Shown in pieces: positions 9,601 to 19,027 of a DNA stretch of 64,000 nt. Position numbers and translations under genes: made by a program. The first letter of the stretch is position 1. The number at the start of each line of letters is the position of its first letter. This DNA is from an uncultured Oceanobacter sp. (lineage in GTDB: Bacteria > Pseudomonadota > Gammaproteobacteria > Pseudomonadales > Oceanobacteraceae): the NCBI GenBank assembly GCA_913061185.1, contig CAJXTI010000010.1, positions 1 to 64,000 on the forward strand, given 5' to 3'. Under the pieces are notes generated by a model. The model worked only from the letters and a program-made list of their open reading frames with translations, had not been told where the DNA came from and did no database searches.

Positions 9601-9680
9601 AGAGACATGCTGACGGGCTTGATTTGTATAATCCATCGCACTAGTGTCTGCACAACCAACCGACTCAGGAATAGCACCAC

Positions 9681-9962
9681 ATGATCAAGGTTATTATCGA
9701 TCGTCGTATCGCAGACGATATGGAATCGACCTATGAAGATGCCATCAAACACACCCTGCGGGCGATTCTGGAAGCGCCTGGTTACGTTTCCGGGGCCTCC
9801 TATAAAGACGCCAGAGATCACCATCACCGCATTATTATTACCAATTGGCAAAGCTTGCAGGACTGGGAACGCTGGGCAGTATCCAGTGAACGCCGCGAAG
9901 TCATTGCCGCAATCCAGCCAATTCTGATGCGTGAAGAACGTATCAGTATACTGACTGCCTGA
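9681..9962 (+). CDS. Antibiotic biosynthesis monooxygenase-fold protein
   Basis: A 93-residue protein of the dimeric alpha-beta barrel type. MIKVIIDRRI opens a beta strand, PGYVSGASYKD marks the second strand, and the segment with WQSLQDWERWAVSSERREV is the pattern seen in ABM-domain proteins. Members range from heme-degrading or quinol monooxygenases to proteins with no known activity, and no cofactor residues decide it here. It follows the Roadblock gene by 80 bases and ends 7 bases before the convergent hydrolase gene. Confidence 0.75.
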   Translation: MIKVIIDRRIADDMESTYEDAIKHTLRAILEAPGYVSGASYKDARDHHHRIIITNWQSLQDWERWAVSSERREVIAAIQPILMREERISILTA

Positions 9963-9969
9963 TTCAGAC

Positions 9970-10626
9970 TCAGACGCTACTCAGCCAACGATGCTGCAGC
10001 CACTTCACCGCAGCATCCAGGGCTTCATCCAGCAACAATTCGCGGGTTTTACCAGAACGTTTTGTCGGTTGAAAGTCGTGATCACCGCTGTCCAGCCAGA
10101 GCAATTCAATCTCATCAGACCAGTGCCTCTCGCCAAATAATGCCGAGATCTCAGCCTGCTTGCCAAACGGATCCCTGCTGCCTTGTAAAATCATCAATGG
10201 CACAGAGATACGGTCAAAATGCTCGACTCTGAGCGTGTGTTCCTTGCCGGGTGGATGAAAGGGATAGCCCAATACAATAACCCCGGACAAATTAGCCGGA
10301 GCCAGGCCCGGCAACGCCAGCATCGAGGCAACGCGTCCACCCATTGACTTGCCAACGATCACCACCGGCTTCTCCATCGCACGAACAGCCTCGCCCAATT
10401 CCTCCACCAAACGATCAACTGGCGGTGGCGGGCGACGTTTTCCAGACACCCGCGACTGGGCCATATAATTAAATTCCACCCCGGTTACGGTAACGCCCCT
10501 GGCCTCGAATCCCTCTCTTGCCGCGACCAGAAAATCCGAATCAAGACCCGCACCGGCACCGTGAACCAGTATAATGTCAGGATTCTGGTGATTGGCTTCT
10601 GTCTGAAAACAAATTTTCTCTGTCAT
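9970..10626 (-). CDS. Alpha/beta hydrolase of the Tex30/KANL3 type
   Basis: A 218-residue cytoplasmic alpha/beta hydrolase. The oxyanion region is VHGAGAGLDS, the nucleophile elbow is GKSMGGR, the acid is the Asp of QGSRDPFG and the base the His of GDHDFQP. All three catalytic residues are present. The phrase GYPFHPPGK is typical of this subfamily, often annotated as dienelactone hydrolase-like. The substrate is unknown. Confidence 0.8.
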   Translation of the reverse strand: MTEKICFQTEANHQNPDIILVHGAGAGLDSDFLVAAREGFEARGVTVTGVEFNYMAQSRVSGKRRPPPPVDRLVEELGEAVRAMEKPVVIVGKSMGGRVASMLALPGLAPANLSGVIVLGYPFHPPGKEHTLRVEHFDRISVPLMILQGSRDPFGKQAEISALFGERHWSDEIELLWLDSGDHDFQPTKRSGKTRELLLDEALDAAVKWLQHRWLSSV

Positions 10627-10989
10627 TTGGTGTTACCACTTTGGTCGCAATTTGCGCTTTTCAAGCGCTCGATTTATGTCGTTTTTGGCTTCATTGCGTT
10701 AGGTCAAGGTCAACAAAGACGTCAGCCTTATGATAACCATCACCGCTACAAACACCGGATTACCGGTATTTATAACGGAAAACAGCCCGAATAACAGTCG
10801 AGTAAGGCATATCACTTATTGATATTAATTCTCAATTACAATGGGCAAACAGGATGCATTCCCCGAATGCTATATCCCTGAAATATCAGGCAGTTGCCGG
10901 ACGTTTATTTGCAAAGCGGCAATAACCGCCCGATAATGTGTCGCCAAAATTTAGAACCCTCAATCCCACGCTGTTATTGGAATCCAATC
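10627..10989. other. Intergenic region with small hairpins before ccoN
   Basis: The region between the divergent hydrolase gene and ccoN must hold the ccoN promoter. Near ccoN there are three small inverted repeats in a row: GCATTC-CCC-GAATGC (10856-10870), CCTGA-AATA-TCAGG (10877-10890) and GCGG-N6-CCGC (about 10915-10928). A TTGAT word at 10819-10823 matches one half of an Anr/Fnr site, but the second half is not conserved, so I do not call an Anr box. No gene is seen. Confidence 0.4.
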
Positions 10990-12423
10990 ATGAGCACAGC
11001 AATCGACCATCCCGAATACAACTACAAGGTGGTAAGACAATTTGCCATCATGACAGTTGTGTGGGGCATAGTTGGCATGACAGCCGGTGTATTCATCGCT
11101 GCCCAGCTGGCATGGCCCGCACTCAACTTTGATACCCCATGGCTGTCTTTCGGACGCTTGCGCCCGCTGCACACCAACGCGGTTATTTTTGCATTCGGCG
11201 GTAGCGCCCTGTTTGCAAGCTCCTACTACATTGTGCAGCGTACCTGCCGTACCCGTCTGTTCTCGGACACACTGGCCAGTTTCACTTTCTGGGGCTGGAA
11301 CACGGTCATTGTGCTGGCAGCCATTACCCTGCCAATGGGCTTGACTTCCACCAAGGAATACGCCGAACTGGAATGGCCAATTGATATTCTGGTTGCCATT
11401 GTCTGGGTTGCCTATGTGGTGAACTTCCTTGGTACGCTGGCTATCCGCAAGGAAACGCACATCTACGTGGCCAACTGGTTCTTTGCCGCCTTCATGATCA
11501 TGATCGCGATTCTGTATATTGGTAACAACCTGGCGATCCCGGTTTCCCTGACCAAATCCTACTCTATCTACGCGGGCACGATTGACGCCATGGTGCAGTG
11601 GTGGTGGGGTCATAACGCTGTCGGTTTCTTCCTTACAGCAGGCTTCCTCGGCATCATGTACTACTTCGTTCCCAAGCAAGCTGGCCGCCCGGTGTATTCC
11701 TACCGTCTGTCCATCGTGCATTTCTGGGCACTGATTTCGATCTACGTCTGGGCTGGTGCTCACCATCTGCATTACTCTGCTCTGCCAGACTGGGCACAAA
11801 CCTCCGGCATGGTAATGTCGCTGATTCTGCTGGCTCCCAGCTGGGGCGGTATGATTAACGGTATGATGACGCTGTCTGGTGCCTGGCACAAACTGCGTAC
11901 CGACCCGATCCTGCGCTTCCTGGTGGTCTCCCTGTCGTTCTACGGCATGTCGACCTTTGAAGGCCCGATGATGGCCATCAAGACCGTTAACGCCCTCTCC
12001 CACGATACTGACTGGACTATTGGCCACGTACACTCCGGTGCACTGGGCTGGGTTGCCATGGTCTCTATCGGTGCCATGTACCACCTGATTCCGATCATGT
12101 TCGGCCGCAAAGCGGGCGAAATGCACTCCATTGCGTTGATTAATGCTCACTTCTGGCTGGCCACCATTGGCACCGTATTCTACATCGTTGCGATGTGGGT
12201 TAACGGCATCATGCAGGGCTTGATGTGGCGCGCGGTCAACCCGGACGGCACGCTGACCTACAGCTTTGTTGAATCCGTCTCGGCCTCACATCCCGGATAT
12301 GTTGGTCGTGTTATCGGCGGCGCACTGTTCCTGACGGGCATGCTGATCATGGCTTACAACGTCTACATGACCGTGCGTGCGGCCAAGAAAGACATTGCCG
12401 CCACGGCAACCGCTCAGGCGTAA
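10990..12423 (+). CDS. ccoN: cbb3-type cytochrome c oxidase subunit I
   Basis: The catalytic subunit of the high-affinity cbb3 oxidase, reducing oxygen at a heme b3-CuB centre and pumping protons. From ATG 10990 it is 477 residues, the normal length; an upstream in-frame start adds 32 residues that are not part of the family. About 12 membrane helices are evident. Heme and copper histidines are visible in [38 protein letters not shown] and [12 protein letters not shown]. It opens the ccoNOQP operon, with ccoO starting 12 bases later. Confidence 0.97.
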   Translation: MSTAIDHPEYNYKVVRQFAIMTVVWGIVGMTAGVFIAAQLAWPALNFDTPWLSFGRLRPLHTNAVIFAFGGSALFASSYYIVQRTCRTRLFSDTLASFTFWGWNTVIVLAAITLPMGLTSTKEYAELEWPIDILVAIVWVAYVVNFLGTLAIRKETHIYVANWFFAAFMIMIAILYIGNNLAIPVSLTKSYSIYAGTIDAMVQWWWGHNAVGFFLTAGFLGIMYYFVPKQAGRPVYSYRLSIVHFWALISIYVWAGAHHLHYSALPDWAQTSGMVMSLILLAPSWGGMINGMMTLSGAWHKLRTDPILRFLVVSLSFYGMSTFEGPMMAIKTVNALSHDTDWTIGHVHSGALGWVAMVSIGAMYHLIPIMFGRKAGEMHSIALINAHFWLATIGTVFYIVAMWVNGIMQGLMWRAVNPDGTLTYSFVESVSASHPGYVGRVIGGALFLTGMLIMAYNVYMTVRAAKKDIAATATAQA

Positions 12424-12435
12424 GGAGTTATTGAG

Positions 12436-13044
12436 ATGATTAAGCACGACACTATCGAAAAAAGTATGCCATTAATGGTGGTACTGATCGTCATCGCTCT
12501 TAGCTGGGGTGGGCTGGTAGAAATTGTGCCGCTCTTCTTCGCCAAGGACACCAACACACCAGTTGAAGGCTTGATGCCATTAAAGGCGCTGCAGCTGGAA
12601 GGCCGTGATATCTACATTCGCGAAGGTTGCCATGTATGTCATACCCAGATGGTACGTCCATTCCGCGCCGAGACCGAACGTTACGGGCCTTACTCTGTGG
12701 CGGGCGAATCCGTGTACGAACACCCGTTCCTGTGGGGCTCCAAGCGTACCGGTCCGGATTTGGCTCGTGTCGGTGGCCGTTACTCCAACGAATGGCACCG
12801 GGCGCACCTGTATAACCCGCGTGACGTTGTGCCTGAATCCATCATGCCGTCCTACCCCTGGTTGTTTGAAGACAAGGTAGATGGTCGTGATACACCGAAA
12901 AAGATGAAAGCCCTGCGCATGGTCGGCGTGCCATACACAGATGACGACATCGAAGGTGCCAAAGCGGCCGTTGATGGCAAACCCGAAATCGAAGCTCTGG
13001 TTGCGTACCTGCAACAGTTGGGCACAGTGATCACTAAACGGTAA
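12436..13044 (+). CDS. ccoO: cbb3-type cytochrome c oxidase subunit II (monoheme)
   Basis: A 202-residue membrane-anchored c-type cytochrome that passes electrons to CcoN. One N-terminal membrane segment ([20 protein letters not shown]) is followed by the heme motif Cys65-x-x-Cys68-His69 in [11 protein letters not shown]. The axial methionine probably lies in [15 protein letters not shown] before the start gives a good ribosome site. The stop is 4 bases before ccoQ. Confidence 0.97.
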   Translation: MIKHDTIEKSMPLMVVLIVIALSWGGLVEIVPLFFAKDTNTPVEGLMPLKALQLEGRDIYIREGCHVCHTQMVRPFRAETERYGPYSVAGESVYEHPFLWGSKRTGPDLARVGGRYSNEWHRAHLYNPRDVVPESIMPSYPWLFEDKVDGRDTPKKMKALRMVGVPYTDDDIEGAKAAVDGKPEIEALVAYLQQLGTVITKR

Positions 13045-13048
13045 TCCC

Positions 13049-13228
13049 ATGGATATTAACGACGTGCGCGGACTGGGTTCGATATTCGCTCTGATAGCGA
13101 TGCTGGCAGTTTCCTGGTGGGCCTATGGCTCCAGTCGCAGGAAACGCTTCGAAGACGATGGGGATATTCCATTTCTTGATGACGATGATGGCCTTCCCAA
13201 GCACGGCGATAAAGATCGGAGCAAGTAA
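13049..13228 (+). CDS. ccoQ: cbb3-type oxidase subunit IV, CcoQ
   Basis: A 59-residue gene between ccoO and ccoP. It begins MDINDVRGLGSIF and has one membrane helix (about residues 10-27), then SSRRKRFEDD and an acidic tail. This matches the size and order of CcoQ, which stabilises the assembled oxidase in several species. It ends 2 bases before ccoP, so the four genes are tightly coupled. Confidence 0.92.
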   Translation: MDINDVRGLGSIFALIAMLAVSWWAYGSSRRKRFEDDGDIPFLDDDDGLPKHGDKDRSK

Positions 13229-13230
13229 TT

Positions 13231-14151
13231 ATGTTAAGTACTTTCTGGCAAGTATGGGTTTCCGTCATTGTACTGGGATCCATTATTGGCTGTGGTGTGC
13301 TGATCATGTACACCAGTCGCGGTATGCGCAAAGAAGAAACCGACCAGACCACCGGTCACAGCTATGATGGCATTGAAGAAATTGACAACCCGCTGCCACG
13401 CTGGTGGGTGTTCATGTTCTGGGGCACCATCATTTTTGGCCTCGGCTACCTGGCTTCTTTTGGTCTGGGCAACTACCAGGGCTTCCTGACCGTTACCGTA
13501 GACGGCAAGGAAGTTCCCTGGAGCCAGACCAACCAGTGGAAAGCGGAAGTTCAGGCGTTCGACCAGGAAATCGCACCTCTTTATGCCCAGTACTCCTCAA
13601 CTCCGGTTGCTGAGCTGATTCATAACGATGATGCGTTACAAACTGGTCAGCGCCTGTTCAAAAGTAACTGCTCGGTCTGCCACGGCAGCGGTGCCAAAGG
13701 CGCACTTGGCTTCCCGAATCTGACTGACAAGGACTGGTTGTATGGCGGTGCTCCGGCACAGATCGTCCAGACCATTACCAACGGTCGTCAGGGTGCCATG
13801 CCGGCCTGGGGTGCCATTCTGGGTGATGAAGGCGTTAACCAGATGGTGAACTATGTTCGCAGCTTGTCTGGCCTGAAGCACGATGCCGCTTTGGCAGAGG
13901 AAGCAGCGCCCAAGTTCTTGCAAAACTGTGCCATTTGTCATGGTGCCAATGGCAAGGGGAACCAGATGATGGGTGCCCCTAACCTGACCGATGAAACCTG
14001 GTTGTACGGCGGCTCCAGCAAGCAGATCGAAATGACTCTGCGTTATGGCCGCAGCGGTAAAATGCCTGCCCACAAGGAAATCCTTGGTGCTAATGCTGAC
14101 GCCAAGATTCACCTGCTGGCCACGTACGTTTACTCACTGTCCAACAAGTGA
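13231..14151 (+). CDS. ccoP: cbb3-type cytochrome c oxidase subunit III (diheme)
   Basis: A 306-residue diheme cytochrome that accepts electrons for the oxidase. Two membrane segments (about residues 8-27 and 58-80) precede a periplasmic part with two heme motifs: Cys147-x-x-Cys150-His151 (CSVCHGSGA) and Cys233-x-x-Cys236-His237 (CAICHGANG). Each is followed by a PNLTD-type segment and a methionine ligand region (AMPAWG, KMPAHK). It is the last gene before a strong terminator. Confidence 0.97.
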   Translation: MLSTFWQVWVSVIVLGSIIGCGVLIMYTSRGMRKEETDQTTGHSYDGIEEIDNPLPRWWVFMFWGTIIFGLGYLASFGLGNYQGFLTVTVDGKEVPWSQTNQWKAEVQAFDQEIAPLYAQYSSTPVAELIHNDDALQTGQRLFKSNCSVCHGSGAKGALGFPNLTDKDWLYGGAPAQIVQTITNGRQGAMPAWGAILGDEGVNQMVNYVRSLSGLKHDAALAEEAAPKFLQNCAICHGANGKGNQMMGAPNLTDETWLYGGSSKQIEMTLRYGRSGKMPAHKEILGANADAKIHLLATYVYSLSNK

Positions 14152-14214
14152 TGTCATGATTGCCTCAGCCAACCGCTCGCATGACCACAATGTTGAGCTG
14201 CGGCAATGAACGGG

Positions 14215-14242
14215 AAAAAAGCGGCCAATGGCCGCTTTTTTT
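14215..14242 (+). terminator. Rho-independent terminator after ccoP
   Basis: AAAAAA-GCGGCC-AAT-GGCCGC-TTTTTTT forms a perfect stem with a short loop, 64 bases after the ccoP stop. It ends the ccoNOQP transcript and separates it from ccoG. Confidence 0.93.
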
Positions 14243-14264
14243 CGATATATCAACTGCGTACGAA

Positions 14265-14288
14265 CTATATAATCACAGCATTATATAG
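14265..14288. promoter_or_regulatory. Perfect inverted repeat in the ccoG promoter region
   Basis: CTATATAAT and ATTATATAG are perfect 9-base arms separated by CACAGC, about 80 bases before ccoG. The left arm contains TATAAT, a consensus -10 box, so it may overlap the ccoG promoter and serve as a regulator site. There is no T-run, so it is not a terminator. No Fnr/Anr consensus matches it. Confidence 0.45.
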
Positions 14289-14369
14289 ATCCGCTGACGA
14301 TCCGAAGGTGCCTTTTGGGCCCCCACCCGCTACGCCAGCCAACACAAGCAAACAAGGTGATTAGCTGTC

Positions 14370-15776
14370 ATGAGTAACATCCCTGTCAAAGACGTCACAC
14401 CCAAGTCCGAGAGCATGTACGCCAAGCGTGAAAAAATATATGTACGAGAAATTATCGGTTTCTTTCAGAAACTGAGAACCTATTCATTGTGGGCACTCAT
14501 GCTGGGTTACTACGGCACGGTATGGATTAACTGGGGTGGTCGCCAGGCCGTCTACTTTGATCTACCGGCTCGCCAGTTCAATATTTTTGGTGTCACTTTC
14601 TGGCCTCAGGATTTTATTCTGCTGTCATTCGCGCTGATTATTGCCGCCTTTGGACTGTTCACGATTACCAACCTCGCAGGCCGGGTCTGGTGTGGCTACA
14701 CCTGTCCCCAATCAGCCTGGTCATTCCTGTTTATGTGGATCGAAGAACGCGTGGAAGGCAGCCGCAATCAACGCATCAAGATGGACAAGGAAAACATATC
14801 CACCAGCACACTGCGCAAAAAAGCCCTCAAACATACCCTATGGCTATTTGTCGCACTCGCAACCGGGGTCACCTTTGTTGGCTACTTCTCTCCCATTCGT
14901 GAGTTGATCCCGGATATGTTTTCGGCTGCACTGAATGGCTGGGAGATTTTCTGGATTGCTTTTTTCACCTTGGCTACTTACATCAATGCTGGCTGGATGC
15001 GTGAGCAAGTGTGTATTTACATGTGCCCTTATGCCCGTTTCCAATCGGTAATGTACGATGCCGACACGTTAGCGGTTTCCTACGACATTAATCGCGGTGA
15101 GCCGCGCGGAAAACGCAGTAAAAAAGCCAAGCAGGAAACTGATACGACCCAACTGGGTGATTGTGTCGACTGCTCACTGTGTGTCCAGGTATGTCCAACC
15201 GGCATTGATATTCGGGACGGCCTGCAATACCAATGTATCGGCTGCGCCCTCTGTATCGATGCCTGCGACTCTATTATGGATAAGCTGAACAAACCCAAGG
15301 GGTTGATCCGTTACACCACAGAAAACGAACTGGAAGGCAAGCAAACCCACCTGATGCGCCCCAGACTGCTGGGCTATGCCTTTATGCTGCTGGTTATGCT
15401 GTCTGCTTTTGTTTATGCCATTGCCAGCCGGGTTCCTTTCGAGCTGGATATCGAACGGGATCGCGGCAGTCTCTATCGGGTCACACCCAACGATACTGTC
15501 ACCAACAGCTATACCCTGAAAATGATGAATATGTCGCAACAACCCCGAACCTACCAGCTCAGGGTTGAAGGACTTCCGGCCGTCCATATGGATGCGCCCG
15601 AAACCTATGAAATCAGGGTTAATGAACTGCGCGAGATTACGGTCAACCTTGAAATTGACCCGGCGATTGCCAAGCTTCCCTCCAGTAAAACCGACATCGA
15701 ATTTGTCGTGGTGGATCAGCAGGATGGCAAAGAAGTTGCCCGCGAAGAGAGCCGCTTTATCGCCCCAAGAAACTAG
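14370..15776 (+). CDS. ccoG: Cytochrome oxidase accessory protein CcoG (RdxA/FixG)
   Basis: A 468-residue membrane iron-sulfur protein needed for copper handling during cbb3 oxidase assembly. Membrane helices lie in the first 210 residues and again at about 330-350. The CGYTCPQS motif sits after the second helix. The ferredoxin-like part has two 4Fe-4S clusters: CVDCSLCVQVCP and CIGCALCIDACD. The C-terminal 110 residues form an Ig-like periplasmic domain. It has its own promoter region and its own terminator. Confidence 0.95.
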   Translation: MSNIPVKDVTPKSESMYAKREKIYVREIIGFFQKLRTYSLWALMLGYYGTVWINWGGRQAVYFDLPARQFNIFGVTFWPQDFILLSFALIIAAFGLFTITNLAGRVWCGYTCPQSAWSFLFMWIEERVEGSRNQRIKMDKENISTSTLRKKALKHTLWLFVALATGVTFVGYFSPIRELIPDMFSAALNGWEIFWIAFFTLATYINAGWMREQVCIYMCPYARFQSVMYDADTLAVSYDINRGEPRGKRSKKAKQETDTTQLGDCVDCSLCVQVCPTGIDIRDGLQYQCIGCALCIDACDSIMDKLNKPKGLIRYTTENELEGKQTHLMRPRLLGYAFMLLVMLSAFVYAIASRVPFELDIERDRGSLYRVTPNDTVTNSYTLKMMNMSQQPRTYQLRVEGLPAVHMDAPETYEIRVNELREITVNLEIDPAIAKLPSSKTDIEFVVVDQQDGKEVAREESRFIAPRN

Positions 15777-15894
15777 CGAGCCTCATCCCTGCTGTTGCTC
15801 AATGTGGGCTAGCGGGGCTAGATTTCAGTGCGCCCCGCGCTCTGCTCTGCATCAAGTCTGCTGACGATGACTTGCCGAGGACTCTAGAGACTCG

Positions 15895-15928
15895 CCGCCC
15901 AAGTGGTTACACTTGGGCGGCATTTTTT
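15895..15928 (+). terminator. Rho-independent terminator after ccoG
   Basis: CCGCCCAAGTG and CACTTGGGCGG pair perfectly over 11 bases with a GTTA loop, followed by CATTTTTT. It lies 118 bases after the ccoG stop and 72 bases before ccoH, so ccoHIS either needs its own promoter or relies on read-through. Confidence 0.92.
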
Positions 15929-16000
15929 CGGGCAGCGGAACCCTGGAGCAATAATAGACCCCAACAGGCCCTGCCAGCAGTCGAGATCCCAGAGAGCACT

Positions 16001-16501
16001 ATGAAATCAGATACCCAGCCTGCCCAACCCTGGTACAAAGAACCCTTAATGTGGCTGATTGTCGGAATTCCGGCCGTCACCGTTTGCTGGGGTATGGTCA
16101 TGATTACCCTCGCAGTCAGCACCAAGGATTCGCTGGTAAGCGACAGTTATTACAAGGATGGCGTCAGCTATACCGAAAATATCGAAATGGACCAACACGC
16201 GGCGCGTCTGAACATCCGCAGCAGCCTGGTGTTTACCAACCACGAAGCGCGCCTGACACTGGAAGGACAGCTGGATAAAGAACCGGATGCACTGTTGCTA
16301 AAACTGATTCATCCGACTCTGCAGGATCAGGATCTCGACGTCATACTGCAGCGGATAGAGCCAGGTCTCTACGTCGGAGCTGCCGAAATAAAGCTACCTG
16401 CCCGCCGCTACTTGTGGTTACAAAGTCCTGATCAGGGCTGGCGAATACGCTCGACAGAACGACTGGAAGACAGCAAGGTTGTGCAATTAAACGCCCAATG
16501 A
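16001..16501 (+). CDS. ccoH: FixH/CcoH family cbb3 oxidase assembly protein
   Basis: The 166-residue product starts at ATG 16001; upstream in-frame codons read through the terminator and are rejected. One membrane helix (about residues 18-38) is followed by the family signature SYYKDGVSYTENIEMDQ and a periplasmic beta-rich domain. CcoH associates with the oxidase and helps its maturation. Its stop overlaps the ccoI start by 4 bases (ATGA), so the two are translationally coupled. Confidence 0.92.
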   Translation: MKSDTQPAQPWYKEPLMWLIVGIPAVTVCWGMVMITLAVSTKDSLVSDSYYKDGVSYTENIEMDQHAARLNIRSSLVFTNHEARLTLEGQLDKEPDALLLKLIHPTLQDQDLDVILQRIEPGLYVGAAEIKLPARRYLWLQSPDQGWRIRSTERLEDSKVVQLNAQ

Positions 16502-18981
16502 CACGGCATTCCAATACCAGCCAGTGTTTTCATTGCGGTGAAAATGTCAGCCAGTCGACAGCAGAACGCTGGTCAGCCCTGATCGACGGCCAGTCACAAC
16601 CGATGTGCTGTCCGGGTTGCAAGGCCATTGCCGAAACCATCGTCGCCAGTGGTCTGAAAGACTATTACAAGCACCGCACCGCACTGCCGGAACTGTCTCC
16701 GGCTGAGCTCGATGATGATGCACTGCAAGCCCGGGATTCGCTGACCTTGTACGACAGCGAGGCGATGCAGCGGCGTTTTGTTGCGCGGCTGGACAACGGT
16801 ATGGCAGAGGCAACCCTGGTGATCGATGGCATCAGCTGCGCCGCCTGTGCCTGGTTGATAGAACATCGCCTCAATGCCTTACCGGGTGTCGATCAGGCCG
16901 TTCTCAACCTCTCCAATCACCGCCTGGTTGTACGCTGGATAGCGGAGCAACTGCCGGTTTCCAGTCTGATCGAACAAATCTACCGCCTCGGCTACCGCGC
17001 CTCGCCTTTTTCTGCCACCGTCGCCGAACAGCAACGCAATGACGAAGGTAAACGCAGCATCCGCCGTCTCGCCGTCGCGGGTATCGGCATGATGCAAGTG
17101 ATGATGCTGGCGGTGCCGCTCTACGTTGGTATGGCCCAGCAATACGAAATTTTTATGCGTCTGGCGTCCATGCTGCTGACGCTGCCGGTTGTGCTATACG
17201 CTGCCCTGCCGTTTTTTGAAGCGGCCATCCGCGATTTGAAAGTCCGCCATCTGACCATGGACGTACCCGTATCCCTGGCCATTATTCTGGCCTTCTGCGC
17301 CAGCATCTGGAGCACATTCAACCAGGGGAAGGAGGTCTACTTCGACTCGGTTTGCATGTTCACATTCTTTTTGCTGCTGGGGCGTTATCTGGAAATGCGT
17401 GCCCGCCACCGCATGGGGAAGTCCGGCAACAACCTGCTGACCCTGCTGCCCAATGTCGCCTTGCGGCTGAGCGACGATACCCCGACAGCCACCGAAACGG
17501 TGATCGCCAGTGAAGAGGTCAAGCCAGGGGATTTGTTGCTGATCAAACCGGGACAGGCGATTCCGGCCGATGGCATTGTTGTCAATGGCCAGAGTTCCGT
17601 CGACGAAGCAGCACTGACCGGAGAATACCTGCCGGTTACCAAACGCCGTCAGGATCATCTGATTGGCGGCACTATCAATATAGAAAGCCCGATCACCATG
17701 AAAGTAACCGCAACCGGTGCAGAAGCCCAACTGTCGACCATTGTGCGCCTAATGGACAGAGCACAGCAGGAAAAGCCCAAGATTGCCCTGATCGCCGACC
17801 GTGTTGCCAGCCACTTTGTTGCCGCCGTTTTGCTGATTGCTTCGGGTGTGTTGCTGTTCTGGTGGTGGCAAGGTAATGATCACGCGTTTTTTATTGCCTT
17901 GTCTGTGCTGGTTGTCACCTGCCCCTGCGCCCTGTCGCTGGCGACACCTACTGCCCTGACCGCTGCGACCGGCGCCCTGCGGGAAGCCGGTTTGCTGATC
18001 AGCAAGGGCCATGTACTGGAATCTCTGCCAACCATAGATCGGGTTGTCTTCGACAAGACCGGCACCCTCACCCAGGGCAAACTCACCATTGAAGAAGTGG
18101 TATTGGCAGGTGACCTGGATAGAGAAAGCATCCTCGCCGTTGCTGCCGGTCTGGAAAAGTCCAGCAGCCACCCGATTGCACGCGCCTTTCGCCGTATTCG
18201 TCCCGCCACAGTGAGCGATGTCCAGCAACAGACCGGTGCCGGTATCTGTGGTTTCTGGCATCCAACGGCAGAACAGTCCCTGCCCGTTCGATTGGGTCGG
18301 CCCGATTTTGCTGTGCCAGCCACGGCCAAACCCGATACCAGTCATCTGAATCAGCAGGAGGGACAATGGCTGTTGCTCAGCGTCAATGAGCAAGCCGTTG
18401 CCTGGATTCGACTGGGCGACAGCGTCAGAAAATCCGCGACCAGCCTGGTCAGAGGCTTGCACCAACGCCAGATAAAAACGGCGCTGCTCACCGGCGACCC
18501 CGGTGCTTCTGGCCAACTGCTGGCAGCACAACTGGGTATCAACGACGTATGGATCGGTTTGTCTCCCGAGCAAAAGTTGCAACAGGTGCGCCTGTGGCAA
18601 CAGCAGGGAGAACGCGTTTTGATGGTCGGAGATGGCATTAACGATGTGCCGGTACTCGCTGGTGCTGATATTGCGATTGCCGTCAGCGATGCCAGCGACC
18701 TGGCCAAAACCAGTGCTGATGCGCTGGTGACCAGCGGACGCCTGGACAGCCTGCTGCAGGCTCTGGACACCGCCAGCCGCACCCGGAAAGTGATATACCA
18801 GAATATTGGCTGGGCACTGTTTTACAACCTGCTTGCTCTGCCAGTAGCGGCCGCAGGTTACATTCCCCCCTGGGCGGCAGCCATCGGCATGTCGTTCAGT
18901 TCCCTGTTGGTGGTCAGTAACGCCTTGAGGCTGTCCCGGATATCCAAACCGGATGCTGCCGATAGCCACCCACAGACATAA
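16498..18981 (+). CDS. ccoI: Copper-transporting P1B-type ATPase CcoI/FixI
   Basis: An 827-residue heavy-metal ATPase that moves copper for the cbb3 oxidase active site. The N-terminus has a Cys-rich segment (CFHCGENV, CCPGCKA) typical of FixI, then an HMA domain with GISCAACAWLIEHRL at about residue 110. Downstream are eight membrane helices with the CPC motif (TCPCALSLATP), the phosphorylation site DKTGTLT, HP in SSSHPIA and the GDGINDVP hinge. All catalytic motifs are intact. Confidence 0.96.
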   Translation: MTRHSNTSQCFHCGENVSQSTAERWSALIDGQSQPMCCPGCKAIAETIVASGLKDYYKHRTALPELSPAELDDDALQARDSLTLYDSEAMQRRFVARLDNGMAEATLVIDGISCAACAWLIEHRLNALPGVDQAVLNLSNHRLVVRWIAEQLPVSSLIEQIYRLGYRASPFSATVAEQQRNDEGKRSIRRLAVAGIGMMQVMMLAVPLYVGMAQQYEIFMRLASMLLTLPVVLYAALPFFEAAIRDLKVRHLTMDVPVSLAIILAFCASIWSTFNQGKEVYFDSVCMFTFFLLLGRYLEMRARHRMGKSGNNLLTLLPNVALRLSDDTPTATETVIASEEVKPGDLLLIKPGQAIPADGIVVNGQSSVDEAALTGEYLPVTKRRQDHLIGGTINIESPITMKVTATGAEAQLSTIVRLMDRAQQEKPKIALIADRVASHFVAAVLLIASGVLLFWWWQGNDHAFFIALSVLVVTCPCALSLATPTALTAATGALREAGLLISKGHVLESLPTIDRVVFDKTGTLTQGKLTIEEVVLAGDLDRESILAVAAGLEKSSSHPIARAFRRIRPATVSDVQQQTGAGICGFWHPTAEQSLPVRLGRPDFAVPATAKPDTSHLNQQEGQWLLLSVNEQAVAWIRLGDSVRKSATSLVRGLHQRQIKTALLTGDPGASGQLLAAQLGINDVWIGLSPEQKLQQVRLWQQQGERVLMVGDGINDVPVLAGADIAIAVSDASDLAKTSADALVTSGRLDSLLQALDTASRTRKVIYQNIGWALFYNLLALPVAAAGYIPPWAAAIGMSFSSLLVVSNALRLSRISKPDAADSHPQT

Positions 18982-19027
18982 TGCCGGGTTATAACGGCAC
19001 CCATTCGCCCAGCATGACGGACATAAC

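Noticed and set aside
10819..10835. Possible Anr/Fnr box (TTGAT followed by TCAA) before ccoN
   Set aside because: The spacing between half-sites is three bases too long and the second half does not match ATCAA.
10877..10890. CCTGA-AATA-TCAGG as an Fnr-type site
   Set aside because: TGA and TCA are four bases apart, whereas Fnr and CRP sites have six between them, and the outer TT/AA are missing.
10960..12150. 396-codon minus-strand frame opposite ccoN
   Set aside because: It is an antisense shadow of a conserved gene, with no ribosome site or recognisable domain.
15773..15890. Fourth copy of the MITE-like family between ccoG and ccoH
   Set aside because: Several CTAG words and a GCTCAAT are present, but the conserved end motif GGGCGTTCTCAAT is not.
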